A DNA stretch of 64,000 nt from Chrysoporthe austroafricana (taxonomy: Eukaryota; Ascomycota; Sordariomycetes; Diaporthales; Cryphonectriaceae): assembly GCA_001051155.2 (NCBI GenBank), contig JYIP02000006.1, forward strand, positions 2,666,001 to 2,730,000, given 5' to 3'. A program made the translations under genes and the position numbers. Below the pieces are notes generated by a model. It did no database searches, was not told the DNA's origin, and saw nothing but the letters and a program-made list of their open reading frames with translations. Position 1 is the stretch's first letter; each line of letters starts with the position of its first letter. Positions 22,801-32,458 of the stretch are shown here, piece by piece.

Positions 22801-22915
22801 CGAATGAGATGCGTGTTATCTTCCGAGGAGCTCTGTGGGCTTGAGGGGGGTTTGCACCAGCACAACCAGAGCTGTGTGCCGAAGAGGAAGTGTTTGCAGC
22901 TCTGCGGGGTGGCAT
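19850..22915 (-). CDS. Large disordered protein with SUMO-interacting-like motifs and fungal F-box-like/2EXR-type C-terminal domain
   Basis: A single exon encodes 1021 residues from the ATG at 22915. The first ~690 residues are low complexity (Ser, Pro, Ala, Asp, Arg). They contain three hydrophobic-acidic motifs like SUMO-interacting motifs: EPIEISSDSD near residue 80, VVDLTSDD near 125, and DIMILTDAE near 575. Basic KRAKKRSK and SRKRMRAKN stretches could be nuclear signals. The C-terminal ~250 residues are globular: TPIEVRERIYRELL, then HTEILRTSRQIYGEAVKVLYGGNTYRY. This is the pattern of the fungal 2EXR/F-box-like protein families, whose function is mostly unknown. A Lys/Glu/Arg-rich helix (ENRRRRAEEELRVQAKAEVNKQLDKL) follows. 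The 5' flank is strikingly pyrimidine-rich on the sense strand. The biochemical role is not known. Confidence 0.7.
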   Translation of the reverse strand: MPPRRAANTSSSAHSSGCAGANPPQAHRAPRKITRISFATIVPIDPAQSRAAQAAAREGNLTVRFAPFSLDDPPVDDEPIEISSDSDNPDSIGGEDEANKGPNVSNMAPGGRDKKSATSKKEVVDLTSDDAAPAPPTPGGPIDQPSRTSNNGGVDKRVHPSADWTDDDEPLAEARKRAKKRSKGAPAPSHEQSIGFLNDSLPATSASGLVDTSTWVSLSQLSTAAGAVQRNQVDQAQPPLAQASQSRASAQTRGNDTGRPPQQRPAIPSQRSLPDPVPQRPLAPLFLGPAMLSQEDIDRLHAQMQAIDIHSLPPPPLHITPREIVEERIFSRVFTSEARHRAAELLNPSVATQAAGAAPRAGFSTNPWSTGHGATSGVPDGYASSRFTSGASGAVPTARRVPDSTDPPFDTNDGAPAAPQGDGSAKSRATASDKGKGKSSSKQPSGSCRYETAQQQNRNDDDDSSDDDVLANFTSSRKRMRAKNAERIDRPNGRNGSNADSQADQTQNSAPHNAATGLTDAPSGLRLGIRALLSGIAEVDQKHEGMEEVQPGANDVPGPSRVVQSDDDDIMILTDAEVKQNAEVQNQEKDVENGRKNPASNYQMRLRKRARLSYKEAVIDEANSTDDDENELDDVMDWVAQDDSGTYGVGSSAGPSQKPWNRSNRRPRIHYPKPTKLVTLRIPAEAMRFFERPGDPSIPIDDKNFLSGQAERKGWNGLNPSQRYIVTPIEVRERIYRELLVAKGPISVKQGWSQVFPRQPQQLDIHTEILRTSRQIYGEAVKVLYGGNTYRYVLRDNARMVEFEGHQPYEPTLNLNKHITDFRSLQLVIEPNRTGMGYGSDIHNAVAKLEYSSASLHKLTIDVSPRKDGDRVSMVDFFTPKYSVLSALKRLDTKYIHVNVFLAETNAETAKSIRMVIDKRPDIDDQEIFNQMCRQNEATQRTLSPENRRRRAEEELRVQAKAEVNKQLDKLSSRLENAVNKGAAWVVRRGWFEEFDAEFEPRKTLAGMCGDDNKGDRNYGT

Positions 22916-25394
22916 CTTGAAAAGATTGTAACTTCCTGTTGCTTGGTTAATTAATGTTTTGAAAATAATTTCCGCTTAGTCGTGCTGTGCTTAGTCGTCA
23001 AGAGGAGCTCCGGAAGGATCTACCAGGTTGGTTGGTCACTGGGGGGATTTGATGATGATCAGTTGGAGTCAGCGACAGTTGGTGAGCTTGACGATGATAA
23101 AGTGGCCAGTGCTATGGGGACGGGGTTGGTTCTAACGCCTAGAAGAATGTTCACAAGGATGTCCGAGTGACTGGCTGAGCTCTGGTCAAGAAGAGCTAGA
23201 ACAATACTCCAGAGAGGTGTGACCTAGAAAAGACGTGCTTGGGCGCTGGGCTTGAATGAGGATGGAAAGACAGGTTGTGTGTTAATTGTTCTGGAAGGAG
23301 GAGGCAAAGTCTTGAAAGAATTCCACTCTGTATTGAGCAATTACGCTGGGAGAATGATTTGAGCTTTTCGGTGGCAACCGGCAGAAAGAGGTCCTAGTTA
23401 TGTGTGTCCTCTTTAGTAGCAGGAGACAGAAGGTGGATGGTTGGCGTGAATGGAAAGTGGAAGTCCTAGGTGGAAGTTTAGAAAAGTGTCTTAGAGAAAT
23501 TTCGAAGTTAAGCTTCGCAATGTGGTATTGCAGTGTAGAGTGCAAGTTAAGAGCAGAAGTGCAGAACCGTACTCCAGATTGGAAGTGTGGTGTTGCAGTG
23601 TAGTCTCGAAATGTAGAAGTGAAGTCGCGAAAGCAAGCCCGGTTGCCTATTCTTAGGAAATGAATTCATCTGAATGCAGGAGTAGAAGAGAATTCAATCG
23701 TTTGGCGCGTGTTTTGGAATTTTCTGAAAAGATTCATCAAGATCTTCCACAGTTCATCATGCCAGCACCAAAACCTTTAAGAAGTGAAGTCTAAATATTA
23801 CGAAATATTCGTCTTGCGAGAACAATTTGAATCTTGGAATTATGGGGTCCTTGGAAAGCACTATCTACTGTGCTAAAAGGCCCCAGAGACCAGCTGGTAA
23901 GACAGTCAAATGCCGGCATTTGAAAGACAGGTAGCTGAAGACGAATTGTGAACCGCGGGTGGTGCCTTGAGGGACTTCAAGCTTGAGCAACTTAAAGGGA
24001 AGTTGGTGTAGTCTACTGGCAAGCGATTCATAAAGTCCATAGGAGGCTGGTATAGGTCCGCCATCTAGAGCTTTAAGGTGGGAAGGCCGCTGAAATACAG
24101 CCTTTCCCTGTCATTTCAGTAAAGGGCTGTGATTCCACATTATCCTGCAGCCGAACTGGTGCTCCCTAGTAGGTAATGATGAAGTGTTGAAAGGATCATC
24201 CAGCCCTGAGCTATAATATTTGGAGTCTTTGATTGTGACAAGGAAAAGAGTACGCCAGAACCAATGCGATATCTATTGTGCTGCCACGATTCACAAAAGT
24301 TACATATGACGGACTCTTGCACTGCATGCAGACTAAGGAGCAACGGACCGAGCATGAAAAGAAGGACAAGGAGCACTAGTTTAGGGTGGGATGGTTATTA
24401 TGGCTCATACTTCTAAACAGCCTGCCACAAGACATTTGGCAATAAATCTTCCCAAGCATGACAGCTTCTTGAACCTTCCTTCCTCCTTCCCTCCTCCCAT
24501 CCTCTCTCGCTCCGGCCGTCTTTTCTTAAGATTCCGTCCCATATTATCCGCCCTTTCTATGTTTCGATGCATCAGAAGAATCGAGAGCTCCATATGTCCG
24601 TCTTGCGTCCGCCAGACTTGATGTGGTTCACGGCTCTCTATCAGCAAAGGTTCTGAGAGCGTCTCTTTGCAGTGCGTGACGTGTTACCAATATCTGATCT
24701 CAGCACTTTTAAATTGTCTAGTCCGGAAAAGCAAAAAGCTTGAGCAAGGGCTCGGTAGAGCCCATAGACAATATATTCTATCCCAGCAATTTGGGAAAAG
24801 AAAATATTTATCTATATATTATACTAAATAATATATTCTTTGAATATCAGGCCGATATCTTAACTGGTTACCTGGATATTGAAGGATGAAGTAGCACCGA
24901 ATTATCGTACATTTCACGTCAGCATTATTATTTAGCCCACATTCTTTTAAGCACAAATTGCTAAATCTAATAGTTCGTACTTATGTGGAGCGATCTCGGA
25001 GCGGGTACCGAAGGCCAGTCAAGGCATGGATCCTTTGTTTCGGAGTCAGTGACGCCGGCCCCGGGTCCGGTTCGCACCGCTCAAATGCGCAGCTCGTAGT
25101 GTCATCCTAAGACAACGCTCCACCCGATGAGGAATATAAAGATTATATAAAATTGAGCTGGTGTCTGAGGTCGGGAATACGTTTTGGAAGGAGAATGTTG
25201 TAGGTTTAAATTTGTCACATACCAAGGTCGTCTTTCGTGGGCCCCGTGTCTGCGCCAACAACCAGTCGCTCAAAGTACCTAGGAGAACTCAGTACGAGAC
25301 TTAAGCAAGGATCTGGGGAGGCTTGAGGTGCAAAAGAGGCAGCAAGCCTTTAGGAGCCAGCCACACAACCTGAGTTGGGCCATCGATCGTCACG
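22916..25394. other. 2.5-kb intergenic region, strand-asymmetric then AT-rich
   Basis: This lies between divergent starts of the 1021-residue gene and the serine dehydratase. The first ~700 bp (to about 23640) are purine-rich on the + strand, hence pyrimidine-rich in the leader of the minus gene, with a near-duplicated GTGGTNTTGCAGTGTAG at about 23522 and 23588. The 24700-24980 part is AT-rich and includes a run around ATATTTATCTATATATTATAC. No gene can be supported. Confidence 0.5.
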
Positions 25395-26495
25395 ATGGGG
25401 TCTGCATCGAAACACCCACCAAAGCCTTGGATCGAAACACCATGTATCTATTCGGCACCCCTATCCCGGGCAGCAGGATGGTGAGTATGCTCGCACTGGA
25501 TTTTTCATCTGTGGACTGGGCTGACGAGACTCAGCAACATCTATCTCAAGCTCGAAAACTTACAGCCCTCAGGCTCCTTCAAGTCCCGCGCGGTAGGAAA
25601 TGTTATGTTCCGGGCTGTTGAGTCCTCTCCGCCCTCACAGGACATCCACTTCTACTCCTCCTCTGGCGGCAACGCCGGCCTGGCATGCATCACGGCCGCC
25701 AACACGCTCGGCCACCGGGCCACTGTCGTCGTGCCGCTGAGCACGCTCCCGCACATGATCACCAAGCTGCGGGACCTGGGCGCGGACGTCGTACAGGCTG
25801 GAGAGAGCTGGGCCGTGGCCGACAAACATCTGCGTGAGGTCGTCATCCCCGAGTTCGAGAGGAACCACCCGGGGGCCAGGGCGGTGTACGTCCCGCCGTT
25901 CGACCACAAGGATGTCTGGGCGGGCGTGGAGACGATGGTGGATGAGCTGCGAGCGCAGATGGGCGAGGGCTTCGGCAAGAAGATCGATGGCATCGTCTGC
26001 AATGTCGGCGGAGGCGGCTTGTTGTGCGGAACGATGCAGGGCGTGCAGAAGTTGACGGCATCCGGGTATGGCACGCCCAAGGTGCTTGCCATCGAGACGT
26101 ATGGGGGAGACAGCCTCAACGCTAGCGTCAAGGCGGGCGAGCTGGTAACGCTTCCGGCTATCACGACGATTTCCACATCACTGGGGGCGATCAGGGTTGC
26201 AGAGGAGGCATTTGCGTGGACAAGACGTGCGGGAGACGATCTCATCAGTGCGTTGGTGACGGACAAGGAGTCTGTGGAGGCCACGGTAAGATTCCTCGAT
26301 GACGCGAGGATACTAGTGGAGAGCGCATGTGGTGCCACTATTTCTACGGTGTACAACGGGGATTTGAGGAGATATCTTGGGAAAGAGCTGTCCGATGACG
26401 AGTGGGCTGCAAAGAATGTTGTCGTGATTGTCTGTGGTGGCTCGAATATCAGTCTGGGAATGCTGGAGAAGTACAAGGAACAGTTTGGTGTCTAG
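25395..26495 (+). CDS. L-serine/L-threonine dehydratase (PLP-dependent)
   Basis: Deaminates L-serine to pyruvate, and probably L-threonine to 2-oxobutyrate, in the cytosol or mitochondrion; yeast Cha1 and mammalian SDS are known relatives. Exons 25395..25480 and 25535..26495 (54-nt intron, GTGAGT donor) encode 348 residues, close to the family's ~330-360. The PLP-binding Lys is in NLQPSGSFKSR near residue 50. The phosphate-binding and substrate loops include YSSSGGNAGLA and the Gly-rich CNVGGGGLLCG. The end motif VVIVCGGSNISL holds the residue that contacts the PLP ring nitrogen. No regulatory ACT domain is present, consistent with a catabolic enzyme rather than Ilv1. The start was chosen because MGSASKHPPKPWIETPC leads directly into the conserved fold. 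Confidence 0.9.
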
Positions 26496-27184
26496 GCTTG
26501 ATACCCTCATGAGGAATCCCTGACGGCCAAGGTGAACTCATTGAGATTGCCTGCAGGCTCACAGCCTAAAAGCCTAGCTAGCAGCGGTTATTGCTTGGTG
26601 TAAGTGGCCCATCAAGGCACACTTAGACTTCCACCAAGTCTGGGTATATTGGGATGTCGTCAGATCCTCAAGCAAGACATGCTGAGACTGGGCCAAAAGT
26701 CTTGAGGACAAGCCATGTGGTCTCGTGGCATAGTCCTTTGGGTGGGGAAGAACAAGGTGGAATTTGTAAAAGCTGAGGTTTGAGCCCGGTCCGAACGGTG
26801 GGAGTTGAAGGGATTGGAAGCTTCAACAAGGGAGGCACAATGCTGGATACCAAAACAATGGGTCACGAAGCTTAGTCACCTCCAAAGGCGGGCTGGACCT
26901 CAATGTGCCGCTATCTTGTGAAGCTTTAGATGAGGCTGTGTTTGAGGCTGTGTTTGAGGCTGTCTGCTAGGCATTGGTGATGGCGATGTTGAGTTCTTGG
27001 AGGACAGTGCGGGTGGCGATGTTGGTCTGGTGCGATAGCCAAGCTTTCTTACTACCATCATGTTCATGTATATCGTCAGACGGATTGGGGAATATTATAG
27101 AAAAGGGAGAAGGGAAGTCAGCTGTGCTGACCTCATGCAATATAGTAGAATCTATATGGCCATGCAGGAGCACTGATAGATGAA
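26496..27184. other. Intergenic between convergent serine dehydratase and NAT9-like gene
   Basis: This is the 3' flanks of two convergent genes. A 12-bp unit (TGAGGCTGTGTT) is repeated in tandem about three times at 26931-26966. No coding feature is supported. Confidence 0.5.
26931..26966. repeat. Short tandem repeat, 12-bp unit x3
   Basis: TGAGGCTGTGTT is repeated twice exactly, with a third copy ending in a variant (TGAGGCTGTCTG). It lies in 3' flanking DNA; no function is evident. Confidence 0.75.
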
Positions 27185-28012
27185 CTAATTCATGGGCCTG
27201 CTATAGTGCACCACCCTGTATCCCTCAAGCGCCTTCTCTATGCCCCCAAAATCTCTTAGAACCATCTTGACTTCCCCAAAATAGTTTACCTCGCCCTCTT
27301 GCTGGAACCCCAGGCGTTGGAAGAGTGCGATACTGCCAGCGTTCGTCGCCTTGATCTTCGCCATGAGCAGTCTGAGCCTCGCCGGCTCCGTGGCCTGGTA
27401 TTCCCCCAAGATTTCATCCAGGTTTGTCCAGATGTAATGCAGGAACGTCGAGACAGCAGCCTTTCCCAGCCCCTTGCCTCTGTCGCCTTGGCTGGCGATC
27501 ATGATGTCCACCTCGCCGATGCAGGAGCTCCCCGCGGCACCGCCTGCTTCTTCATCGTCGTCCTCATCGTCCGGATACAGAAAGAAATTGATGTCGCCTA
27601 TCATCTTGTCCGAAGTGTCGACCTCACCACCGTTGACGGATGTGAGGGGCTCAGGGCCATCGGTGATGGGCTGGCAGAGTATGAAGGTGAGCTTGTCATG
27701 GGATGCGCGCCATGATTCCTGGTTTTCGTACTCCTCCTCGAGGGTAAGCGGCTCGGAAGCGGTGGCTTCTTGTATCTCCTATGTGAAGAGATCAGCTTTG
27801 TGCCATGTAGGCAGGGGTCTCGTTGTGAGATGCCGCTGAGGCTCACCGGGTCGCTCATCCACTCGTGGTAGCGTGGGACATGGCGGCGGTCATACGGCAC
27901 CAGTAGCACCTTGGGAGTGGATATTGCTGTGGGCAGATGTTCGGTTTAGTACATCTCGATGAGTTCAGAATGAGATCAGAGGGTCCGCACCGGTGTTTTT
28001 GTTGAGTTTCAT
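27185..28012 (-). CDS. GNAT-family N-acetyltransferase, NAT9-like
   Basis: Probable acetyl-CoA-dependent N-acetyltransferase of the NAT9 type; the human member NAT9 is linked to microtubule stability. Exons 28012..27991, 27926..27847 and 27778..27185 total 696 nt (231 residues; NAT9 about 200-210). The N-terminal MKLNKNTAISTPKVLLVPYDRRHVPRYHEWM is diagnostic of the family. SWRASHDKLTFI and DKMIGDINFF lead to the acetyl-CoA-binding loop (QGDRGKGLGKAAV near residue 150) and IKATNAGSIALFQRLGF. An acidic insert (DDEDDDEEAGGAAG) in the beta-strand region before it is an addition relative to the core fold. The substrate in fungi is not known. It is followed on the same strand by the mitochondrial MetRS gene upstream. 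Confidence 0.88.
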
Positions 28013-28273
28013 GGCGAGGAATGAGATTTTGGGATATGGTAGGACGGCCCAGGGATGCGAGGAAAATCCATTTTACCAGTGGGCTTGCGCACCGGGGTCT
28101 TTTGGCGGGACATACAATGAGGAGCGTTAACTCTTCCACACGCAACAAATTCGTCCCGTAATATTCGAAACGTGGCTTAATGTGAATTTGGTGTCTTGGC
28201 TTAATATACAAATCTGGTATCCCTGATCTAAACCACCGGTGCTGTCGCTCTACTTTAGGCCTCGAGAGCACCT

Positions 28274-30250
28274 TCAGGATTCTATTTCTAGTGGAGGGAA
28301 TAGGCTCTGGTGTGCGCTTCTTCCAACAGGCCTCAGGGGCTCTCCATAGCTGAAGTCCTTACCTAGGCCCGCATACTCAAACGTCCTCTTATCAACAGAG
28401 ACGCCCAGCACGTCCAACATCTCCTGTGCCTTCTCTGGCATGAAAGGCTGCAGAAGAATACCCATATTGCGCAGCGTCTCGGCTAGAATGTATATCGTTT
28501 TGCCACACAATGTTTTCAGCCCTAGTGCCTCCCCAGATCGCGACGCATTCTCCCGGGAACTTAATATTTCATTAATTTGTTTCGCCATGTCCCAGGGCTT
28601 CATTTCAGTGATGAACCTGTTGGTCTGTCTCATGTTAGCAAGCGACAATTCCGCATTTGACCGTGAGCTTGGGTCGCCGGTGTAACTTACCTCGAATGCT
28701 GCTTCCATGAGGAACATGAGTGCTCGACGAGGGTCCGGCTTCTCCATAAAGACGTTCATTTGACCATAGAGCTCGGAAACCAGCGCCTCTTGCGCCTTGA
28801 ACAACTCGGTATGACGGATAGCAAAACGAGACGTGTGCACATCAGCAGTAAGTATGGTTGCTGCCAGGACGCTCTCCTTCACATTCCAAGCTTTAGCTCG
28901 CGTGATTCGGCTCAGCAGATTTCCGATTGTGCCTTGCAGCATTTTTTTATACCTCTCCACGATGATGGCATTGTCGTAGTCAGAATCATTCTCAATTCCA
29001 CCGTCGTAGACCATGAAAAACCGCATCACATCGATGCCCCACCGATCCAAAGCGTGGAACGGGTTGACGACGTTTCCCAAGGACTTTGACATCTTCTTGC
29101 CGCTCATCGTCCAGTGCGCATGGCTGAGTAGTTTTTTCGGGGGTTGGATATCGACGGCCAGCAAGAGTGCAGGCCAGTAGACGCCGTGGAAGCGGAGAAT
29201 GTCTTTGCCAATGACATGGACGTCTGCAGGCCATCCACCTTCCAATTCCTTGCCCGGTGTCCAGTTCGGGAAGCCAGTCTTGGTCATATAGTTGATGAGA
29301 GCATCGACCCAGACGTAGATGGTCTGGCTCTCGTCATCTGGGACACGAATACCCCAGTCCAAGCGGTTCGATGGCCGCGATATTGAAAGGTCCTCGAGAT
29401 TGTTCGTGACCCAGTCCACCACCTCTCGCATCCTTTGTCTGGGGACGATCCATTCCGGGTTCTCCTCGTAGAATCTCAGTAGTTGGTCCTTTAAGGCAGT
29501 CATTCGGAAGTGATAGTTCTTCTCCTCTGTCCACTCCACTGAGTTCCCAGTCTCGATGGACGCCATCGACACCTGGCCCGTCAGGGGGTCGACCTTCCTC
29601 GTGAGCATGGACTCCGGATAGAAAGCCTCGTCGCTGACACAGTACCAGCCCTCGTGCTTCGACTCGTAAACCAAGCCCTTTTCCTTGAGCAAGAACCAGA
29701 AATGCCTAACTGCCTCCTTGTGATCTTCGTCTGTAGTCCGCATGAAGAAGTCGTTGGCTAGGTTCGTCTTCGCCGCGAGCGCCCGGAACTTCTCGGCCTG
29801 CAGATCGCACCACTTCTTTGGGAGAGTGTCGTTGGCAGCCGCAGCTTGTTGGATCTTCATCCCATGCTCGTCGGTGCCCGTAAGGAGGAGAGACTTCTGT
29901 CCTTGGAGTGCGTGCCATCTTTTCAGAACGTCGGCGAGGATCATGCTATACATGTGACCAACATGAGGTGCTACCAGCACTGATTAGCCCTGAACCGGAG
30001 ATGATATTGAGGGAAGGCAGTACTCACCTGCATTAACGTAGAAAATTGGCGTCGTCACGTAGTAGGGCTTGGACTGGACGACTGTCGCCGGCTTCGCTCT
30101 CGTAACTGTCGCCTGCTTCGCATGTTGGCGAGCACTGAACGGCCTGGTGGTTACATTGTGACAGCACGAGGCACGAATCCAGCCAGATCTCGAAAATACA
30201 GCCGGTCGGAGGCTCCTTAGCCTACCTGGCCGAAGGAGGAGTCGGTCCAT
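28274..30250 (-). CDS. MSM1: Mitochondrial methionyl-tRNA synthetase
   Basis: Class I aminoacyl-tRNA synthetase charging mitochondrial tRNA-Met. Exons 30250..30028, 29970..28691 and 28624..28274 total 1854 nt (617 residues; yeast Msm1 575). The first ~55 residues (MDRLLLRPGRLRSLRP and an Arg/Ser/Ala-rich run, almost no acids) are a typical mitochondrial presequence. The HIGH-type signature is HVGH near residue 77, within PIFYVNAAPHVGHMYS across a splice. The KMSKS loop is KKMSKSLGN near residue 367. There is no zinc-knuckle insertion or C-terminal EMAP-like domain, as usual for the organellar form. The intron at 28690..28625 is 66 nt with no stop in frame, so it reads as coding if missed, but it has GTAAGT, GCTAAC and ACAG signals. 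Confidence 0.93.
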
Positions 30251-30662
30251 CTGGTGGTGTCATCCGTTGAAGGTACACCACGCATGGGTTTGTCTGTCGC
30301 GGAGCGCGTCACCCCAACTCGATCAAAAAAGTCCCGGAGCTCTTATCGATAAGGCCTGTGCGGATAGCGAGCATTGGATAACTGTACGTCCGTACTGTAT
30401 GCTAGCCACCCCACTAATTGGTTGCCTGCTTCAATGCGCCGCACTGTCCATACTTCAACCCAACCATCTTTCTTACCTATTCTCTCTTCGCCGTCCACAA
30501 GCCATTGCACAACTTGCAAACGCATTACCACAGCCTACGAGCACCTCAAACAACTGATAGCGACGTCTCAACACTTTTCCCGTCAAGCTTGCAGCAGCAG
30601 CCGCGCCACGGACGGCGTACTCTGAGACCATCCGCACCTTAACGTCAACACCGACCGTCAAG
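30251..30662. promoter_or_regulatory. Bidirectional promoter region, MSM1 / NTF2-like gene
   Basis: These 412 bp lie between the divergent starts of the mitochondrial MetRS and the NTF2-fold gene. The final 150 bp before 30663 are CA-rich, resembling a 5' leader. No specific factor site was assigned. Confidence 0.4.
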
Positions 30663-31244
30663 ATGTCCTACCCAACTGAAGACACTGAAGTTAAGGTCTC
30701 TAGCGATGGTGCTCAAACCTTTGTCGAGTGGTACTACCGTGATTTAAATGACGCGCGCCCTCTCTCTCCCTACTATGTCAACTCGAACACCAAGTACACC
30801 AATGCAGGCGTGACCGCCGACATCACCATCAACGGCGCACATTTGACCAATCCAAGCGAGTACGAGGCCCTTCTCGAAGAGCAGCGCGGCGGTTCCCCCA
30901 CTTCCACCGCCAACGGTGCTACAGACTCCCACCGGCAGTCACGCACGACCAAGCCGCGCGTACGCTACGAGGTCGACAGCTTCGACGCGCAGGTGATCAA
31001 CGACGACTACCTGACCGCGGCACCCGAGTACATTCGCTCCAAGGGCCCGGACAAGAGCGGCGGACGGATCAGCATGGTGGTCAGCGTCATGGGGATTCTG
31101 CACCTCGAGACTGAGCCCGAGACGACGCGCAAGACGTTCAGCGACGTGTTCGTGCTGGTGCCGAACTGGGATGCGCGCGGCCGGAATCCGCCCCGGAACG
31201 TGAAGAGGTTTCTGATCGCCTCGCAGAACTACAGGACGCTATAG
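30663..31244 (+). CDS. NTF2-fold protein, probable mRNA export factor Mtr2/NXT1-like
   Basis: A single exon encodes 193 residues. The N-terminal helix (AQTFVEWYYRDLND), the following YYVNSNTKY and ITINGAHLTNPSEYEALL, and the C-terminal strand NVKRFLIASQNYRTL fit an NTF2 fold. Fungal Mtr2 is the NTF2-like partner that heterodimerises with Mex67 to export mRNA through nuclear pores, and its usual length (about 185 residues) matches. The loop between the first half and VRYEVDSFDAQVI is Ser/Thr-rich and probably disordered. An alternative is another NTF2-like protein, but the length and the C-terminal strand favour Mtr2. It is divergent from MSM1. Confidence 0.72.
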   Translation: MSYPTEDTEVKVSSDGAQTFVEWYYRDLNDARPLSPYYVNSNTKYTNAGVTADITINGAHLTNPSEYEALLEEQRGGSPTSTANGATDSHRQSRTTKPRVRYEVDSFDAQVINDDYLTAAPEYIRSKGPDKSGGRISMVVSVMGILHLETEPETTRKTFSDVFVLVPNWDARGRNPPRNVKRFLIASQNYRTL

Positions 31245-32458
31245 GAACGCGACCTGGGTGCCGCAAGTGGCGGCAGACCGAAGAAGATTTCTATCGTGAA
31301 TATGAGCAACGACTCAGACGGGGCTTGGACGACGGTTACGCACAGGAGGCGGGGCGATCGATACGGCAGGCTACGTAGACAACAGGCTGTGTCTGAGGAT
31401 GTCTTTCCTCTGCAGCCTCGTCCGGATCTGAGCGGGCAGGGGCGCTGGCAGCGGTTTTAGGCCAATGGAGCTCAGCCGTCGCTCGCAGGGCATCAAGAGC
31501 CGTCATCAAGCCTCCAAACGATTCCTAGGGAAGGCGAGTCAAGGCCTATGGATATCAATGTCGATCAACCAGAATTATGGACCAAAAAGTACTGCACGTA
31601 CGCAGGGCGGCCACGAACATTATTTGGCAGAGCGCCAACGCGGCAGTGCCAGGGCTTGGGTTCAGTCAGGTCTCGTATGGGATGAACAATTTCGAAAAAG
31701 GGGAAACTGAAGGTTTTACATCACCAACAACATTTGCAACTCCACTGAAGCTATCGTTCGGATCGGCGGATCTGTGGCCTTGGCTTTCGACACAAGACAA
31801 CATCCAAACAATTCAATGAACTTATTAAATAATATCTCGCCCAACCGACAGCCAAAGCGCAAATCCATGAAAATCGCTCCAATCACACTCTAACGCTACG
31901 AGCCGCTGAGAATCAGCTACTTTACTACCACAAACTGTTACGAGGCCTTAACGGCTCAAGCTGTCTGTGGTTGCTGAGGCCTGCATTTAGTCGCGAGATA
32001 CTTGGAGCTGCGGAAGCTATAGCTGGACATATGGATTGTGCCCCTGAGTGAAGAGGTAAATTTGAAAATCCTGCCTTTCGGAGTGACTTTTTGAACAATT
32101 ATCGCGCTGACAAGGTGGCAATACAGATGTAGTGACAACATGGCACTTTACAGTTCCGCCAATTAGAAGTTGTGATATTTGATTACCGCCATTGGCGCGT
32201 GTTTGTCCAGGCTATAGTGAGAACCCGACTGCAGGCATCGAATCAGGCAGCAAAACAACAAGCCACATCTCTTGGCAGCGAAAAAGTAAAAGTTCGGAAA
32301 ATAAGTATACACGTCAGCAAGTGTACAGCCCCTCTTTCACGTTAGTCAGAAATGGTTGCAAAGAGTTGAGTGAGCGAACGCAAAGGCGAGAGACCTATCT
32401 AGCAAAATGTGAGCATATTTGATCACTAAACATTAGAATACTATCGTACCTTTCTCCG
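31245..32458. other. 1.2-kb intergenic region upstream of the HET gene
   Basis: No gene is supported. Short open frames at 31465-31819 overlap in two frames without family character. The last 500 bp are the upstream region of the HET-domain gene. Confidence 0.45.

Noticed and set aside
24700..24980. AT-rich stretch as a possible RIP-degraded transposon
   Set aside because: No residual open frame, terminal repeat or target-site duplication was seen. AT content alone is not sufficient evidence.
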